In this document: positions 1-9,072 of the stretch, one piece after another
Layout: each line of letters begins with the position of its first letter
How positions within the stretch are numbered: the first letter of the stretch is position 1
Source: Allomuricauda sp. NBRC 101325
Lineage (GTDB): Bacteria > Bacteroidota > Bacteroidia > Flavobacteriales > Flavobacteriaceae
Length of the DNA stretch: 64,000 nt
Reading direction: 5' to 3'
NCBI RefSeq assembly: GCF_030268205.1
Contig: NZ_BSQF01000002.1
Span: forward strand, 186,001-250,000
Program-made: the position numbers and the translations under genes
Notes under the pieces: model-generated
What the model was told of the DNA's origin: nothing
Databases searched by the model: none
Seen by the model: only the letters and a program-made list of their open reading frames with translations

Positions 1-1187
1 ATGGAATCAGAACCCCAATTGGAAATTTTCGTGGGAGTTTATCTTCCATTCGCACCGATGATTTGGCCGCAATGGTGATCAAGGAATTGGTAAAACGTAA
101 TCCAAAAATTCCAACCGATAAAATTGATGACGTCATCTTGGGTTGTCACAATCAAGCAGGGGAGGACAACAGAAATGTTGCCCGTATGGCTTTGTTGTTG
201 GCGGGATTGCCCCATACGGTTCCTGGCGAAACAGTGAACCGATTGTGTTCTTCTGGAATGTCGAGTATTATTCATGCAGTGAGGGCCATTAAGGCAGGTG
301 ATGGGGATATTTTTATATCTGGCGGTGTGGAGCATATGACCCGTGGACCTTTGGTGGTTTCTAAACCCTCAGCTGCATATGGAAACGATTCAAAAATGTA
401 CGATTCCAGTTTTGGATGGCGCTTTGTCAACCCTAAAATGGATGAAATGTATGGCACCGACCCCATGGGAACCACGGCGGAAAATTTGGTTGAGATGTAT
501 GGGATTTCCAGAGAGGACCAAGACCAATTTGCTTGCAACTCCCAATTAAAAGCTGCCAAAGCTCAAAATAGGGGAAGATTGAAAGAGGAAATCATGCCTA
601 TTTCAATTCCGCAACGAAAAAAGGACCCCATTATATTTGAACATGATGAATTTGTAAGACCCAATACGACCGTGGAGGTTCTTTCCAAACTTCGTCCTGC
701 CTTTAAAAATGATGGCACCGTAACAGCAGGAAACGCATCGGGATTAAACGATGGGGCAGGTGCAGTTTTTGTAGCCTCGGGAAAAGCTGTTGAAAAATTT
801 GGACTTGAACCGCTGGCAAGAGTAGTGACTTCAGCAGTGGTTGGAGTAGAACCCAAAATCATGGGAATCGGTCCTGTTTTTGCCACAAATAAAGCTTTGG
901 AAAAAGCAGGTTTAATACTAGATCAAATGGACGTGATTGAGCTTAATGAAGCCTTTTCGGCCCAAAGTTTGGCATGTATCAGGGAATGGGGCTTAAAAGA
1001 TGATGACCCTAGAATCAATGTGAATGGAGGTGCCATTGCGTTAGGGCATCCATTAGGCATGTCTGGCACTCGAATTACCTATTCCGCAGCATTGGAACTT
1101 CAAAAACAACAAAAAAAATATGCCTTGGTCACCATGTGTGTTGGTGTAGGAATGGGTTACGCCGTGATTTTGGAACGACTATCGTAA
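1..1187 (+). CDS. pcaF: 3-oxoadipyl-CoA thiolase-like acyltransferase, 5' partial
   Basis: The reading frame is open to the left edge (first full codon at base 3, giving RTPIGNFRGS, a normal thiolase N-terminus), so only the first few residues are missing. Thiolase motifs are all present: nucleophile Cys in NRLCSSGM, His in GHPLGMSG and the second Cys in MCVGVGMG. The stretches GCHNQAGEDNRNVARMALLL and GWRFVNPKMDEMYGTD are closest in my memory to beta-ketoadipyl-CoA thiolase (PcaF/PaaJ), which splits 3-oxoadipyl-CoA into succinyl-CoA and acetyl-CoA at the end of the protocatechuate branch. The last 9 bases overlap the convergent regulator gene. Placement beside the vanillate/ferulate operon fits a role in the same pathway; a general acetyl-CoA acyltransferase or a thiolase acting on the aromatic beta-keto thioester cannot be excluded. 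Confidence 0.82.
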   Translation, partial: GIRTPIGNFRGSLSSIRTDDLAAMVIKELVKRNPKIPTDKIDDVILGCHNQAGEDNRNVARMALLLAGLPHTVPGETVNRLCSSGMSSIIHAVRAIKAGDGDIFISGGVEHMTRGPLVVSKPSAAYGNDSKMYDSSFGWRFVNPKMDEMYGTDPMGTTAENLVEMYGISREDQDQFACNSQLKAAKAQNRGRLKEEIMPISIPQRKKDPIIFEHDEFVRPNTTVEVLSKLRPAFKNDGTVTAGNASGLNDGAGAVFVASGKAVEKFGLEPLARVVTSAVVGVEPKIMGIGPVFATNKALEKAGLILDQMDVIELNEAFSAQSLACIREWGLKDDDPRINVNGGAIALGHPLGMSGTRITYSAALELQKQQKKYALVTMCVGVGMGYAVILERLS

Positions 1188-2078
1188 AATATCCCTGCGA
1201 TCAATAGCCTTTCTGCGATACTGTAAAGGCGTTTGTTCTTCGTGTTTTTTAAAGAATTTGCTGAAATGGGAGGGGTCGCTAAACCCTAATTTATATGCAA
1301 TTTCCGAAATGGACTTATCCGAAGTGAGCAACATCTTTTTGGATTCCCGTTTCAATTGCTCATGAATCAACTGCAAAGCCGATTTGTTCACCAAGTTTCT
1401 ACAAACCCGATTTAAATGCCCAGAACTGATATGCAATTCTTTTGCGTAATCAGCAACGGTCCAAGCGTTGTTGTGCTGTTGTTTTACCAATCTCAAAAAA
1501 CGATTGTAGTACGAAAGCGTTCGGTTATCATTTGGGAATTCCAAGGTAACATGCTCCACAATTAGGCGGTACAAGCGCACAATTAAAATTTGCAACAGCA
1601 ACTGAATAATTTTCTGTCGTGCAATCCTTTTCACCTTTAATTCGGCATGAAAACGCAGGCGCGTGCTCATCAACTCGTCAAACGAAGCCAATTCTTCATG
1701 AAAAGGCAAATACCGCATATCTTGATAATAATGCGAAATATCTGGCAACCCTTTCAAACAATCATCAAACAAAGAAGTCGCCAACGTAAGCACCTCACCC
1801 TTGATGTCTTTCGAAAACTGAAACCCATGCAAAATCCCATTGGGCACAAAAAGGATACAAGGGCCCGCAAACGAAAAGCTTTGCCCATCAGAAATGAGCT
1901 TCCCACTTCCATTTTCTATAAAGAACAATTGCGTAAGATCGGTGTGCAAATGCTCGGGAATCTCGTAATTGAATTTTGAAATGGTCAATTTAATGTTCTC
2001 CAAATGAACCATTTGTTCGGGCCATGAAATGTCCTGTTCCCCGAACACCCCTTGATAATTTCTATATGGATATCCCAA
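1179..2078 (-). CDS. AraC-family regulator, PobR-like (aromatic acid catabolism)
   Basis: 299-residue protein with an N-terminal cupin sensor (HLHTDLTQLFFIENGSG, then PNGILHGF) and a C-terminal pair of AraC helix-turn-helix motifs (VADYAKELHISSGHLNRV and SISEIAYKLGFSDPSHFSKF). The layout matches PobR/HpaA-type activators that sense 4-hydroxybenzoate-like ligands. The start is a TTG at 2078; the frame closes four codons further upstream and the first ATG (2012) would cut into the sensor domain, so TTG is preferred. The gene is divergent from the vanA operon across a 179-base gap and its 3' end overlaps the thiolase gene by 9 bases. I infer that it controls the divergent hydroxycinnamate/vanillate operon; the ligand is unknown. 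Confidence 0.85.
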   Translation of the reverse strand: MGYPYRNYQGVFGEQDISWPEQMVHLENIKLTISKFNYEIPEHLHTDLTQLFFIENGSGKLISDGQSFSFAGPCILFVPNGILHGFQFSKDIKGEVLTLATSLFDDCLKGLPDISHYYQDMRYLPFHEELASFDELMSTRLRFHAELKVKRIARQKIIQLLLQILIVRLYRLIVEHVTLEFPNDNRTLSYYNRFLRLVKQQHNNAWTVADYAKELHISSGHLNRVCRNLVNKSALQLIHEQLKRESKKMLLTSDKSISEIAYKLGFSDPSHFSKFFKKHEEQTPLQYRRKAIDRRDILR

Positions 2079-2170
2079 AATGTTGTGTTTTTACTAAAAT
2101 GAGCCTTTCAAATTTATTACTAAAGTAAATTATGTTTGAAATATACAAGTTTAGATTGAAAATTTACCGC

Positions 2171-2198
2171 TTTTCAAGCCATTAGACAATTATATTTG
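2171..2198 (+). promoter_or_regulatory. Candidate promoter of the vanAB-hydroxycinnamate operon
   Basis: TATATTTG at 2191-2198 is an exact match to the Bacteroidota -7 element TAnnTTTG, 60 bases before vanA. The -33 element is weak (TTT at 2171, 17-base spacer), as expected if the promoter needs the divergent AraC-type activator. A second exact -7 match, TATGTTTG, lies at 2131-2138, and CAAATTTA at 2109-2116 is a -7 match on the other strand for the regulator gene. Confidence 0.42.
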
Positions 2199-2257
2199 GG
2201 TAGTACTGATTTGCTACATCGCATCATCAATAAAATACACCAAATCTGAAATTCAAT

Positions 2258-3316
2258 ATGGGTACCACAACCTTTACTATGAATCAATCTTTTCCCATGA
2301 ATGCATGGTATGCCGTTGCATGGGATGTTGAAGTAAAAAAGGAATTGCTTGCACGCACCGTTTGCAACAAAAAACTGGTGTTGTACAGAACATCAAAAGG
2401 TACACCTGTGGTTTTGGAAGATGCTTGCTGGCATAGATTGTTGCCACTTTCCAAAGGAACGCTGTACAACGATAAAGTAGTTTGTGGGTACCATGGTTTG
2501 GAATACAATTCAGATGGACGTTGCACTTTTATGCCGTCCCAAGAAACGATTAATCCCTCAGCCTGTGTAAAATCGTATCCAGTAGTGCAAAAGCACCGAT
2601 TTGTTTGGGTGTGGATGGGAAATCCAGCCCTTGCTGATGAAGCTAAAGTACCCGATATCCATTGGAACGATGACCCTGAATGGATTGGCGATGGCAAGCT
2701 GATAGAGGTCAAGTGCAACTATAGATTGGTGGTCGATAACCTTATGGACCTAACGCATGAAACTTTTGTGCATGCAGGCAGTATTGGGGATAGAAATGTG
2801 GCCGAAGCTCCATTTGATGTAGTGCATGATGAAAATTCAGCGACGGTTATCCGTTGGATGAAAGGCATTGACCCACCTCCGTTTTGGAAATCCCAATTGG
2901 GCAAAAAAATGAAATACGAGGGCAAGGTCGATAGATGGCAAATCATAAAATTTGAAGCGCCTTGTACCGTGAATATTGATGTTGGTGTGGCTGTTGAGGG
3001 AACTGGTGCACCTGAGGGCGACCGATCACAAGGTGTAAATGGATATGTTTTAAACACCATTACTCCATCAACAGAACAGACCTGTCTTTACTTCTGGGCC
3101 TTTGTTCGAAACTACAATTTGCACGATCAAAGCAATACTACCGAATTAAGAGAGGGCGTAAGCAAAATATTTGCCCAAGATGAGGACATTTTGGAAGCAC
3201 AGCAACAAGCCATAAATGCCAATCCCAATCGGGAGTTTTATAACCTGAATATCGATGCTGGGGCCATGTGGGCAAGAAGAATTACCGATGCCATGGTGGC
3301 CAAGGAACAAAATTGA
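2258..3316 (+). CDS. vanA: Vanillate O-demethylase oxygenase subunit
   Basis: 352-residue Rieske non-haem iron oxygenase. The Rieske cluster ligands are C57-x-H59 and C76-x2-H79 (DACWHRLLP, VVCGYHGL); the mononuclear iron site is the 2-His motif NLMDLTHETFVH with H167 and H172 and the bridging D160. The motif NLMDLTHETFVH, the following PPFW segment and the C-terminal LNIDAG match the VanA family closely, so the likely reaction is oxidative O-demethylation of vanillate to protocatechuate plus formaldehyde, with electrons from VanB encoded 8 bases downstream. It is the first gene of a seven-gene operon whose other products would generate vanillate from ferulate. Another methoxybenzoate or syringate could also be a substrate. 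Confidence 0.9.
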   Translation: MGTTTFTMNQSFPMNAWYAVAWDVEVKKELLARTVCNKKLVLYRTSKGTPVVLEDACWHRLLPLSKGTLYNDKVVCGYHGLEYNSDGRCTFMPSQETINPSACVKSYPVVQKHRFVWVWMGNPALADEAKVPDIHWNDDPEWIGDGKLIEVKCNYRLVVDNLMDLTHETFVHAGSIGDRNVAEAPFDVVHDENSATVIRWMKGIDPPPFWKSQLGKKMKYEGKVDRWQIIKFEAPCTVNIDVGVAVEGTGAPEGDRSQGVNGYVLNTITPSTEQTCLYFWAFVRNYNLHDQSNTTELREGVSKIFAQDEDILEAQQQAINANPNREFYNLNIDAGAMWARRITDAMVAKEQN

Positions 3317-3324
3317 TTTAGGAG

Positions 3325-4317
3325 ATGAGGTACAGAAATATTTGGGTAGAAGCTGAGGTGTGCGGTATTGCACAGGTTGCTGAAAATGTGATGGAAATTA
3401 AGTTGCAACCACAAGTAGGTACAGTTCCCTTTTCCGTTGGTTCCCATATTGATGTAATGGTACCCATTAATGAGGTCATGGAAGTGCGAAGCTATTCCTT
3501 GGTGGGGGAGTATACCCCAAATACACCATATACCATTGCTGTAAAAAAATTGCCATCGAGCAGGGGAGGTTCCAGTTATATGTGGATGCTGGAGCAAGGA
3601 AACAGAATTAAAATTTCCCATCCCACAAACAATTTTGAGCTCGCCTACAACTCCAAAAACTACCTTTTGGTCGCTGGTGGAATTGGAATTACACCTTTGG
3701 TGGGTATAGCTGAGGTTTTGGCCAAGGATCCGAGCAATAAAGTACAAATGTTCTACATCGGGAAGAATGAAACAGATATGCCGTATTTGGAGCGGTTAAA
3801 AAATTGTTTGGACTCCCGATTGACCATTCATTTTAGTGAATCTATGGGAACATGTGATACCCAAGAAATTATCAAATTGGCTGGGGAAGATACCTTATTG
3901 TACCTCTGTGGTCCTCTTCCCCTGATGAATGCAGTGCGCAAAAATTGGGAACAAAGTGAATGGCCCAACACCCATATAAGGTTTGAAACTTTTGGTGCAT
4001 CAGGTAAGATGGCTCCCCAAGCTTTTAAGGTAATCATCCCTAGATACAATTTGGAAATTTTGGTGGACGAAAACGACACACTTTTTAATGCCTTGGAACA
4101 TGTGGGAATTCCAATGATGTCTGATTGTTTAAAAGGAGAGTGCGGTTTGTGCATGGTAGATATTCTAGAACATAGCGGAATTATTGACCATCGCGATTTT
4201 TTCTTGAGTGATGACCAAAAAGAGGAGAACCATAAGTTTTGCTCTTGTGTAAGCAGAGTGGCCAATGGGGCTATAACCATTGAGGTGCCTTATCAAGGAG
4301 AGACCATTTCAAAATAA
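3325..4317 (+). CDS. vanB: Vanillate O-demethylase reductase subunit (PDR/VanB family)
   Basis: 330-residue flavin reductase of the phthalate dioxygenase reductase type. Domain order: N-terminal FMN-binding barrel (RSYSLVG at about residues 54-60), NAD-binding domain (VAGGIGITPLVG, LYLCGP) and a C-terminal plant-type [2Fe-2S] ferredoxin with C268-x4-C273-x2-C276 and a fourth Cys at 306 or 308. It passes electrons from NAD(P)H to the Rieske centre of VanA. It begins 8 bases after vanA stops, so the two are co-transcribed and made in step. The start ATG at 3325 gives a standard-length protein. Confidence 0.9.
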   Translation: MRYRNIWVEAEVCGIAQVAENVMEIKLQPQVGTVPFSVGSHIDVMVPINEVMEVRSYSLVGEYTPNTPYTIAVKKLPSSRGGSSYMWMLEQGNRIKISHPTNNFELAYNSKNYLLVAGGIGITPLVGIAEVLAKDPSNKVQMFYIGKNETDMPYLERLKNCLDSRLTIHFSESMGTCDTQEIIKLAGEDTLLYLCGPLPLMNAVRKNWEQSEWPNTHIRFETFGASGKMAPQAFKVIIPRYNLEILVDENDTLFNALEHVGIPMMSDCLKGECGLCMVDILEHSGIIDHRDFFLSDDQKEENHKFCSCVSRVANGAITIEVPYQGETISK

Positions 4318-4339
4318 AAAGAACAAGTATTATCGAACT

Positions 4340-5107
4340 ATGATCATAAAGGACAAAACATTTTTAATTGGTGGAGGAGCTTCTGGATTGGGGTTGGCAA
4401 GTGCGCAAAAAATTGTTGCCTCTGGAGGCAAAGTGATTTTGGCGGACATCAACGAAGAGGCTGGAAAATCAGCTTTGGAACTTCTGGGAGACCAAGCCTG
4501 TTTTGTGAAAACCGATGTGACCCAAGAAGAAAGTGTAAAAAATGCTATTCAAATAGGGTTGAAAAAATTCTCGACCATTAATGGATTGGTGAACTGCGCT
4601 GGAATAGGGCCCGCCCAGCGAGTTCTGGGAAGAGAATCCTTGCACAGTTTGGAGTCATTTGAAAAAGTGATCAAAGTAAACCTTGTGGGCACTTTCAATC
4701 TATTGCGTTTGACTGCACATCAAATGCAACAGAATGCTCATGGGGAAGATGGAGAACGCGGAGTGATCATCAATACAGCTTCTGTTGCTGCATTCGAGGG
4801 TCAGATTGGTCAAGCGGCCTATTCAGCATCCAAAGGTGGAATTGTGGCCATGACCTTGCCCATTGCTCGAGAATTTGCCCGTTTTGGTATTCGGGTAATG
4901 ACCATTGCGCCTGGGATTTTCGAAACTCCAATGCTGCTGAATCTTCCCGAAGAAGCCAAGGAATCATTGGGAAGTCAAATCCCATTTCCATCAAGACTGG
5001 GAAAACCTGAAGAATTTGCCCGTTTGGTGGCACATATCATCGAAAATACAATGTTGAATGGAGAGGTCATCCGATTGGATGGAGCCATCAGAATGGCCTC
5101 AAAATAA
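4340..5107 (+). CDS. SDR-family 3-hydroxyacyl-CoA dehydrogenase
   Basis: 255 residues from the ATG at 4340 (MIIKDKTFLIGGGASGLG); a longer frame opens at 4280 but would overlap vanB by 38 bases and adds residues foreign to the family. The cofactor loop GGGASGLG, NCAG, the Ser of INTASVAAFEG and YSASK are a complete classical SDR set. The sequence resembles type II 3-hydroxyacyl-CoA dehydrogenase (HSD17B10-like; AAFEGQIGQAAYSASKGG, PGIFETPML). In this operon the expected step is NAD-dependent oxidation of the beta-hydroxy thioester formed from feruloyl- or coumaroyl-CoA to the beta-keto thioester. A dehydrogenase here, rather than a vanillin dehydrogenase, argues for side-chain removal without a free aldehyde. 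The substrate is inferred from context. Confidence 0.85.
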   Translation: MIIKDKTFLIGGGASGLGLASAQKIVASGGKVILADINEEAGKSALELLGDQACFVKTDVTQEESVKNAIQIGLKKFSTINGLVNCAGIGPAQRVLGRESLHSLESFEKVIKVNLVGTFNLLRLTAHQMQQNAHGEDGERGVIINTASVAAFEGQIGQAAYSASKGGIVAMTLPIAREFARFGIRVMTIAPGIFETPMLLNLPEEAKESLGSQIPFPSRLGKPEEFARLVAHIIENTMLNGEVIRLDGAIRMASK

Positions 5108-5127
5108 GTAATAGCCATAAAAGAACT

Positions 5128-5904
5128 ATGAGTCAAACTACACAATTGATCAAGACCGAGATTAAGCAAAATGTACTTCTTGTAGGCTTAAATCGTCCGA
5201 ATAAAAGAAATGCCCTCAACGATGCATGCATCCATGAATTGGATGATATTTTCAACACCTTACCCAAAGATCTTAAATGCATTATAATTTATGGGGAGGG
5301 AGACCACTTTAGTGCTGGTCTGGACCTTTCAGAATTGCAGGAACGAGATGCCATGGAGGGGATGTTGCATTCCAGAATGTGGCATAAGACCATGGATAAA
5401 ATTCAATATTCGGAAGTGCCCGTAGTGGTAAAATTGCATGGTGCCTGTGTTGGTGGTGGCCTCGAACTGGCTTCCTGCGCCCACATCCGAGTAGCTGAAA
5501 AATCAACATTTTATGCATTGCCCGAAGGTACACGAGGCATTTTTGTTGGCGGTGGAGCTTCAGTTCGATTGCCCAAATTGATTGGCATCGACAAAATGAT
5601 GGACATGATGCTCACAGGTCGCGTGCATAAAGCTGAGGAGGGTTATGCCTTAGGATTTTCGCAATACGTTGTTGAGAATGGGGAGGGCATGGCAAAGGCG
5701 ATGGAATTGGCACTTCGCATTGGAGAAAATGCACCGATGACCAATAGGGCACTCACACAAATTTTACCTCGTATCGTAGATGCTGGACAAGACATTGGTA
5801 TGGTCATGGAATCTATGACCGCGGCCATTGCGCAAAGTGCCCCAGAAGCCAAAAAACGACTAAAGGATTTTTTGGAGGGAAGAGCTAAAAAAGTAGGGGA
5901 ATAA
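5128..5904 (+). CDS. Crotonase-family enoyl-CoA hydratase (hydroxycinnamoyl-CoA hydratase)
   Basis: 258-residue crotonase fold protein. The oxyanion-hole segments are FSAGLDLSEL and CVGGGLELASCAHIRVA, and both catalytic acids of true hydratases are in place (Glu of GGGLELA and Glu of ALPEGTRG). It sits between the dehydrogenase and the feruloyl-CoA synthase, so the likely reaction is hydration of feruloyl-/p-coumaroyl-CoA to the 3-hydroxy-3-arylpropionyl thioester. A hydratase-lyase of the Pseudomonas Ech type, which would release vanillin, is the alternative, but no vanillin dehydrogenase accompanies it. The stop codon shares one base with the next start (TAATG), implying translational coupling with the ligase. 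Confidence 0.83.
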   Translation: MSQTTQLIKTEIKQNVLLVGLNRPNKRNALNDACIHELDDIFNTLPKDLKCIIIYGEGDHFSAGLDLSELQERDAMEGMLHSRMWHKTMDKIQYSEVPVVVKLHGACVGGGLELASCAHIRVAEKSTFYALPEGTRGIFVGGGASVRLPKLIGIDKMMDMMLTGRVHKAEEGYALGFSQYVVENGEGMAKAMELALRIGENAPMTNRALTQILPRIVDAGQDIGMVMESMTAAIAQSAPEAKKRLKDFLEGRAKKVGE

Positions 5905-7748
5905 TGGAACTGAAAAAAACACCCTTTTTGGATATTCCCACCTTGGCTCCCGATATCATCAAGAAAGTGTCGGCTACTGGCGATATCATTCTTGAAACTA
6001 GAGTTGCATTGGAGGAAGGGTCTTCAAGAATAACCGACCATTTAAAATATTGGGTAGAAAAAATACCTAACAAGGTCTTTTTGGCCCAGCGTGATGAAAA
6101 TGGCCAATGGGAAAAAGTCACTTATGGGGAAGCTTGGAAAAAAATGCTGGGTATCGCGGCATATCTATTGCAAACTCCAGTAAGTGTGGAAAAACCTATT
6201 GCCATACTTTCAGGAAATAGTGTGGAGCATGGATTAATTGCCTTGGCAGCCATGCATATTGGGATTCCGTATTCGCCAATTAGTCCTGCCTATTCTTTAC
6301 GCTCCACGGATTATGTGAAACTGAAACATTGTATGGAATTGCTTACCCCTGGGTTGATTTTTGTACAAAACGGAAAACAATTCTCCAAAGCGATTCATGC
6401 TGTGGCCTCCCACCTCCCAGTTATCGCAGTCAATGATGTGCTTGAGGGTCAAACTTCGTTCGATGAGGTTTGCAAAACCGAAGCTTCAGAAGAAGTAGGA
6501 AATACACATGGTACAATTCAATCGGATACCATTGCTAAAATACTGTTCACTTCAGGGTCTACAGGCTGGCCCAAAGGTGTGATCAATACCCATGGAAACA
6601 TTACCACAAATTGGCGGCAAATCACCCAGACCTTTCCATTTATGAAAAATGGTGGCTTGGAACTCATAGATTGGTTGCCTTGGAACCATACATTTGGCGG
6701 CAATCACAATTTTGGCTTGACACTTTACAATGGTGGAACTTTGTACATCGACGAGGGGAATCCAACGCCCAAAGGCATTAAAACCACCATTCAAAATTTA
6801 CGTGAGGTTGCCCCAACAGTCTATTTCAATGTGCCCAAAGGGTTTGAAGAGCTTATTCCCATTTTACGAGCTGATGACACCCTCCGTAACCACTTCTTTA
6901 GTCAATTAAAAATGTTCTTTTATGCAGGAGCGAGCATGCCCCAACATGTTTGGGATGGTTTGGAGCAATTGGCTTACGATACCATAGGTAAGCGTTTATT
7001 GATCTCTACAGGTTTGGGCATGACAGAGGCCAGTCCGTCCGCTTTGTTCAATACGGAATTTGGGAGTCAATCAGGAATGCTCGGAGTTCCTGTCCCAGGT
7101 TTAAGAATGAAGTTGGTACGGGATGGGGATAAATTAGAGGCTCGATTTAAGGGAGGAAATCTCACTCCAGGCTATTGGCGAAATCCCGAAGCGACCCAAA
7201 AAGTTTTTGATGAAGATGGCTATTATAAAACTGGGGATGCGCTAAAAATGGTGGATGAAAATGAACCCAATAAAGGGATGTTGTTTGATGGTCGTATTTC
7301 GGAGGATTTTAAGTTGGATACAGGAACTTGGGTACGCGTGGGGGTGATGCGTTCTCGATTAATAAAGGCAGGAAACGGGATCATCCGCGATGCTGTTATC
7401 GCTGGACATGATGAATCCTATATTTCGGCAATCATTATTCTGGATCAACACCTTTGCGAAAAACGTATTGGAGATTCCACTAAAACGAACATCAAGAGTT
7501 TGGCAAAGCATCCATTGGTGATTGAAGAAGTTCAGCAAGCTTTGAATCAATTAGGTTTCGAAAGTACAGGAAGTTCAACGTGTATCGTAAAAGCTATCAT
7601 AGCCGATTTTGAGTTGGATATGGACAAAGGAGAAGTGACTGATAAAGGTTCCATCAACCAAAGGGCAGTTTTGACCCATAGAAGGGAACTAGTGGAACAT
7701 CTGTATGCGCCCCAAACTATGAACGGCACATTGGAATTTAAAAAATAA
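5904..7748 (+). CDS. Feruloyl-CoA synthase
   Basis: 614-residue ATP-dependent acyl-CoA ligase of the ANL superfamily. The AMP-binding P-loop is LFTSGSTGWPKGV at about residue 213, followed by LSTGLGMTEASPS-type A5 region, YYKTGDA (A7) and GRISEDFKLDTGTWV (A8 hinge). The long form with DTGTWVRVG and the RSRLI...AVIAGHDE tail is characteristic of feruloyl-CoA synthases rather than of short 4-coumarate ligases. It activates ferulate (probably also p-coumarate or caffeate) with ATP and CoA, the committed step of the pathway. The ATG overlaps the crotonase stop codon by one base. Substrate range is inferred from family and context. Confidence 0.88.
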   Translation: MELKKTPFLDIPTLAPDIIKKVSATGDIILETRVALEEGSSRITDHLKYWVEKIPNKVFLAQRDENGQWEKVTYGEAWKKMLGIAAYLLQTPVSVEKPIAILSGNSVEHGLIALAAMHIGIPYSPISPAYSLRSTDYVKLKHCMELLTPGLIFVQNGKQFSKAIHAVASHLPVIAVNDVLEGQTSFDEVCKTEASEEVGNTHGTIQSDTIAKILFTSGSTGWPKGVINTHGNITTNWRQITQTFPFMKNGGLELIDWLPWNHTFGGNHNFGLTLYNGGTLYIDEGNPTPKGIKTTIQNLREVAPTVYFNVPKGFEELIPILRADDTLRNHFFSQLKMFFYAGASMPQHVWDGLEQLAYDTIGKRLLISTGLGMTEASPSALFNTEFGSQSGMLGVPVPGLRMKLVRDGDKLEARFKGGNLTPGYWRNPEATQKVFDEDGYYKTGDALKMVDENEPNKGMLFDGRISEDFKLDTGTWVRVGVMRSRLIKAGNGIIRDAVIAGHDESYISAIIILDQHLCEKRIGDSTKTNIKSLAKHPLVIEEVQQALNQLGFESTGSSTCIVKAIIADFELDMDKGEVTDKGSINQRAVLTHRRELVEHLYAPQTMNGTLEFKK

Positions 7749-7775
7749 AGCACAGAAACTAACTAACAAACTAAA

Positions 7776-9056
7776 ATGACAAACGAAAAAGAATCAATAT
7801 CCCTATTACAGTATGCCACGATCTTGGTATGCTTTCTAATGAATATTTTGGACGGGACCGATGTATTGGTCATCTCCTACAGCGCTCCCGCCATTGCAGA
7901 TTCATGGAATGTGAGTCCAGAAGCATTGGGCGTGGTTTTCAGTGCAGGCTTGGCGGGAATGACCCTGGGAGCTTTATTTTTGGCCCCATTTGCGGATTTC
8001 ATTGGTCGGCGAAAAATGATATTGCTAAGCGCCATTTTAATGGGGACAAGTATATTTTTAACGTCCTACACCACATCAGTTTCACAATTGATTTTGTTGC
8101 GTATTTTAAGTGGAATTGGCATTGGAAGTATGTTGGCCAGTACGGCGTCACTTACTGCAGAATATACGCCTGCTCGGACTTCCAATTTTTGGGTGAGTAT
8201 GGTCATTTCAGGATATCCGGTGGGTGCGGTTTTATCTGGGTTAGTAGCAGCTGAAGTTGTACCCAATGAGGGTTGGCAACAATTGTTCCGATACGCAGGT
8301 TTGGCATCATTTGTAACACTGCCCTTAATTTGGTTTTTCCTGTCCGAATCATTGGAATTCTATTATAAACGACAACCACAGGGCGCACTTCAAAAAGTAA
8401 ATGCGATTTTATTGAAGATGAATCGCCCAACTTTGGATGAATTGCCAGAACCTACCAAAAAATCAAAAGGAATTCCAGTAAAGGGATTGCTGGGCAAAGA
8501 ATATGCAAAAGCTACCATACAACTTTGGATTGCATTGTTTCTCGCTTTTGCCTGTCTTTATTTTTTAACTAGTTGGATTCCTAACCTAGCAGCGAATACA
8601 GGAATGTCCATTTCCTTGGCCATTTATGCAGGCACCATTTTTAATGTGGGGGCATTTTTCGGAATTCTGACCCAAGGATATTTCTCAACACGTTTTGGAT
8701 TAAAGCGAACCATCGGGGTGTTTTTTGTGTTGACAGCCATATTGATGGCCACCTTTTGGGTTTTTATTGGTTCGGATTTTATTTTGTTGATTTTCGGATT
8801 GCTCGGATTTGGTATTCAGGGTGGTTTTGTGGGATTATATGCCGTGGCAGCACGAATGTATCCAACCGAATTTAGGACCACAGGTGTTGGCTGGGCCATT
8901 GGAATGGGAAGATTGGGTGGTGTAATTGGACCAGCGATCGGAGGGGTTTTGATTGGCATGGGATTGACTATGTCAACCAACTTTTTGATCTTCGGAATAC
9001 CTACACTTTTAGCAGGATTGGTTACCTTTTACCTTTCATCAAACAAAATCAGATAA
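7776..9056 (+). CDS. MFS transporter, aromatic acid:H+ symporter type
   Basis: 426-residue inner-membrane protein with 12 predicted hydrophobic segments in two six-helix halves and the MFS loop motif ADFIGRRK between helices 2 and 3. The helix-1 signature DGTDVLVISYSAPAI corresponds to the conserved DGxD...APxI of the AAHS family (PcaK, VanK, BenK), in which the Asp residues are needed for proton-coupled aromatic acid uptake. It starts 27 bases after the feruloyl-CoA synthase and is followed 16 bases later by the amidohydrolase. Most likely it imports ferulate, p-coumarate or vanillate across the inner membrane. Confidence 0.85.
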   Translation: MTNEKESISLLQYATILVCFLMNILDGTDVLVISYSAPAIADSWNVSPEALGVVFSAGLAGMTLGALFLAPFADFIGRRKMILLSAILMGTSIFLTSYTTSVSQLILLRILSGIGIGSMLASTASLTAEYTPARTSNFWVSMVISGYPVGAVLSGLVAAEVVPNEGWQQLFRYAGLASFVTLPLIWFFLSESLEFYYKRQPQGALQKVNAILLKMNRPTLDELPEPTKKSKGIPVKGLLGKEYAKATIQLWIALFLAFACLYFLTSWIPNLAANTGMSISLAIYAGTIFNVGAFFGILTQGYFSTRFGLKRTIGVFFVLTAILMATFWVFIGSDFILLIFGLLGFGIQGGFVGLYAVAARMYPTEFRTTGVGWAIGMGRLGGVIGPAIGGVLIGMGLTMSTNFLIFGIPTLLAGLVTFYLSSNKIR

Positions 9057-9072
9057 TATTTAAAAGGATATA

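Noticed and set aside
4280..4339. N-terminal extension of the short-chain dehydrogenase
   Set aside because: It would overlap vanB by 38 bases and adds residues before the normal SDR start at the ATG at 4340.
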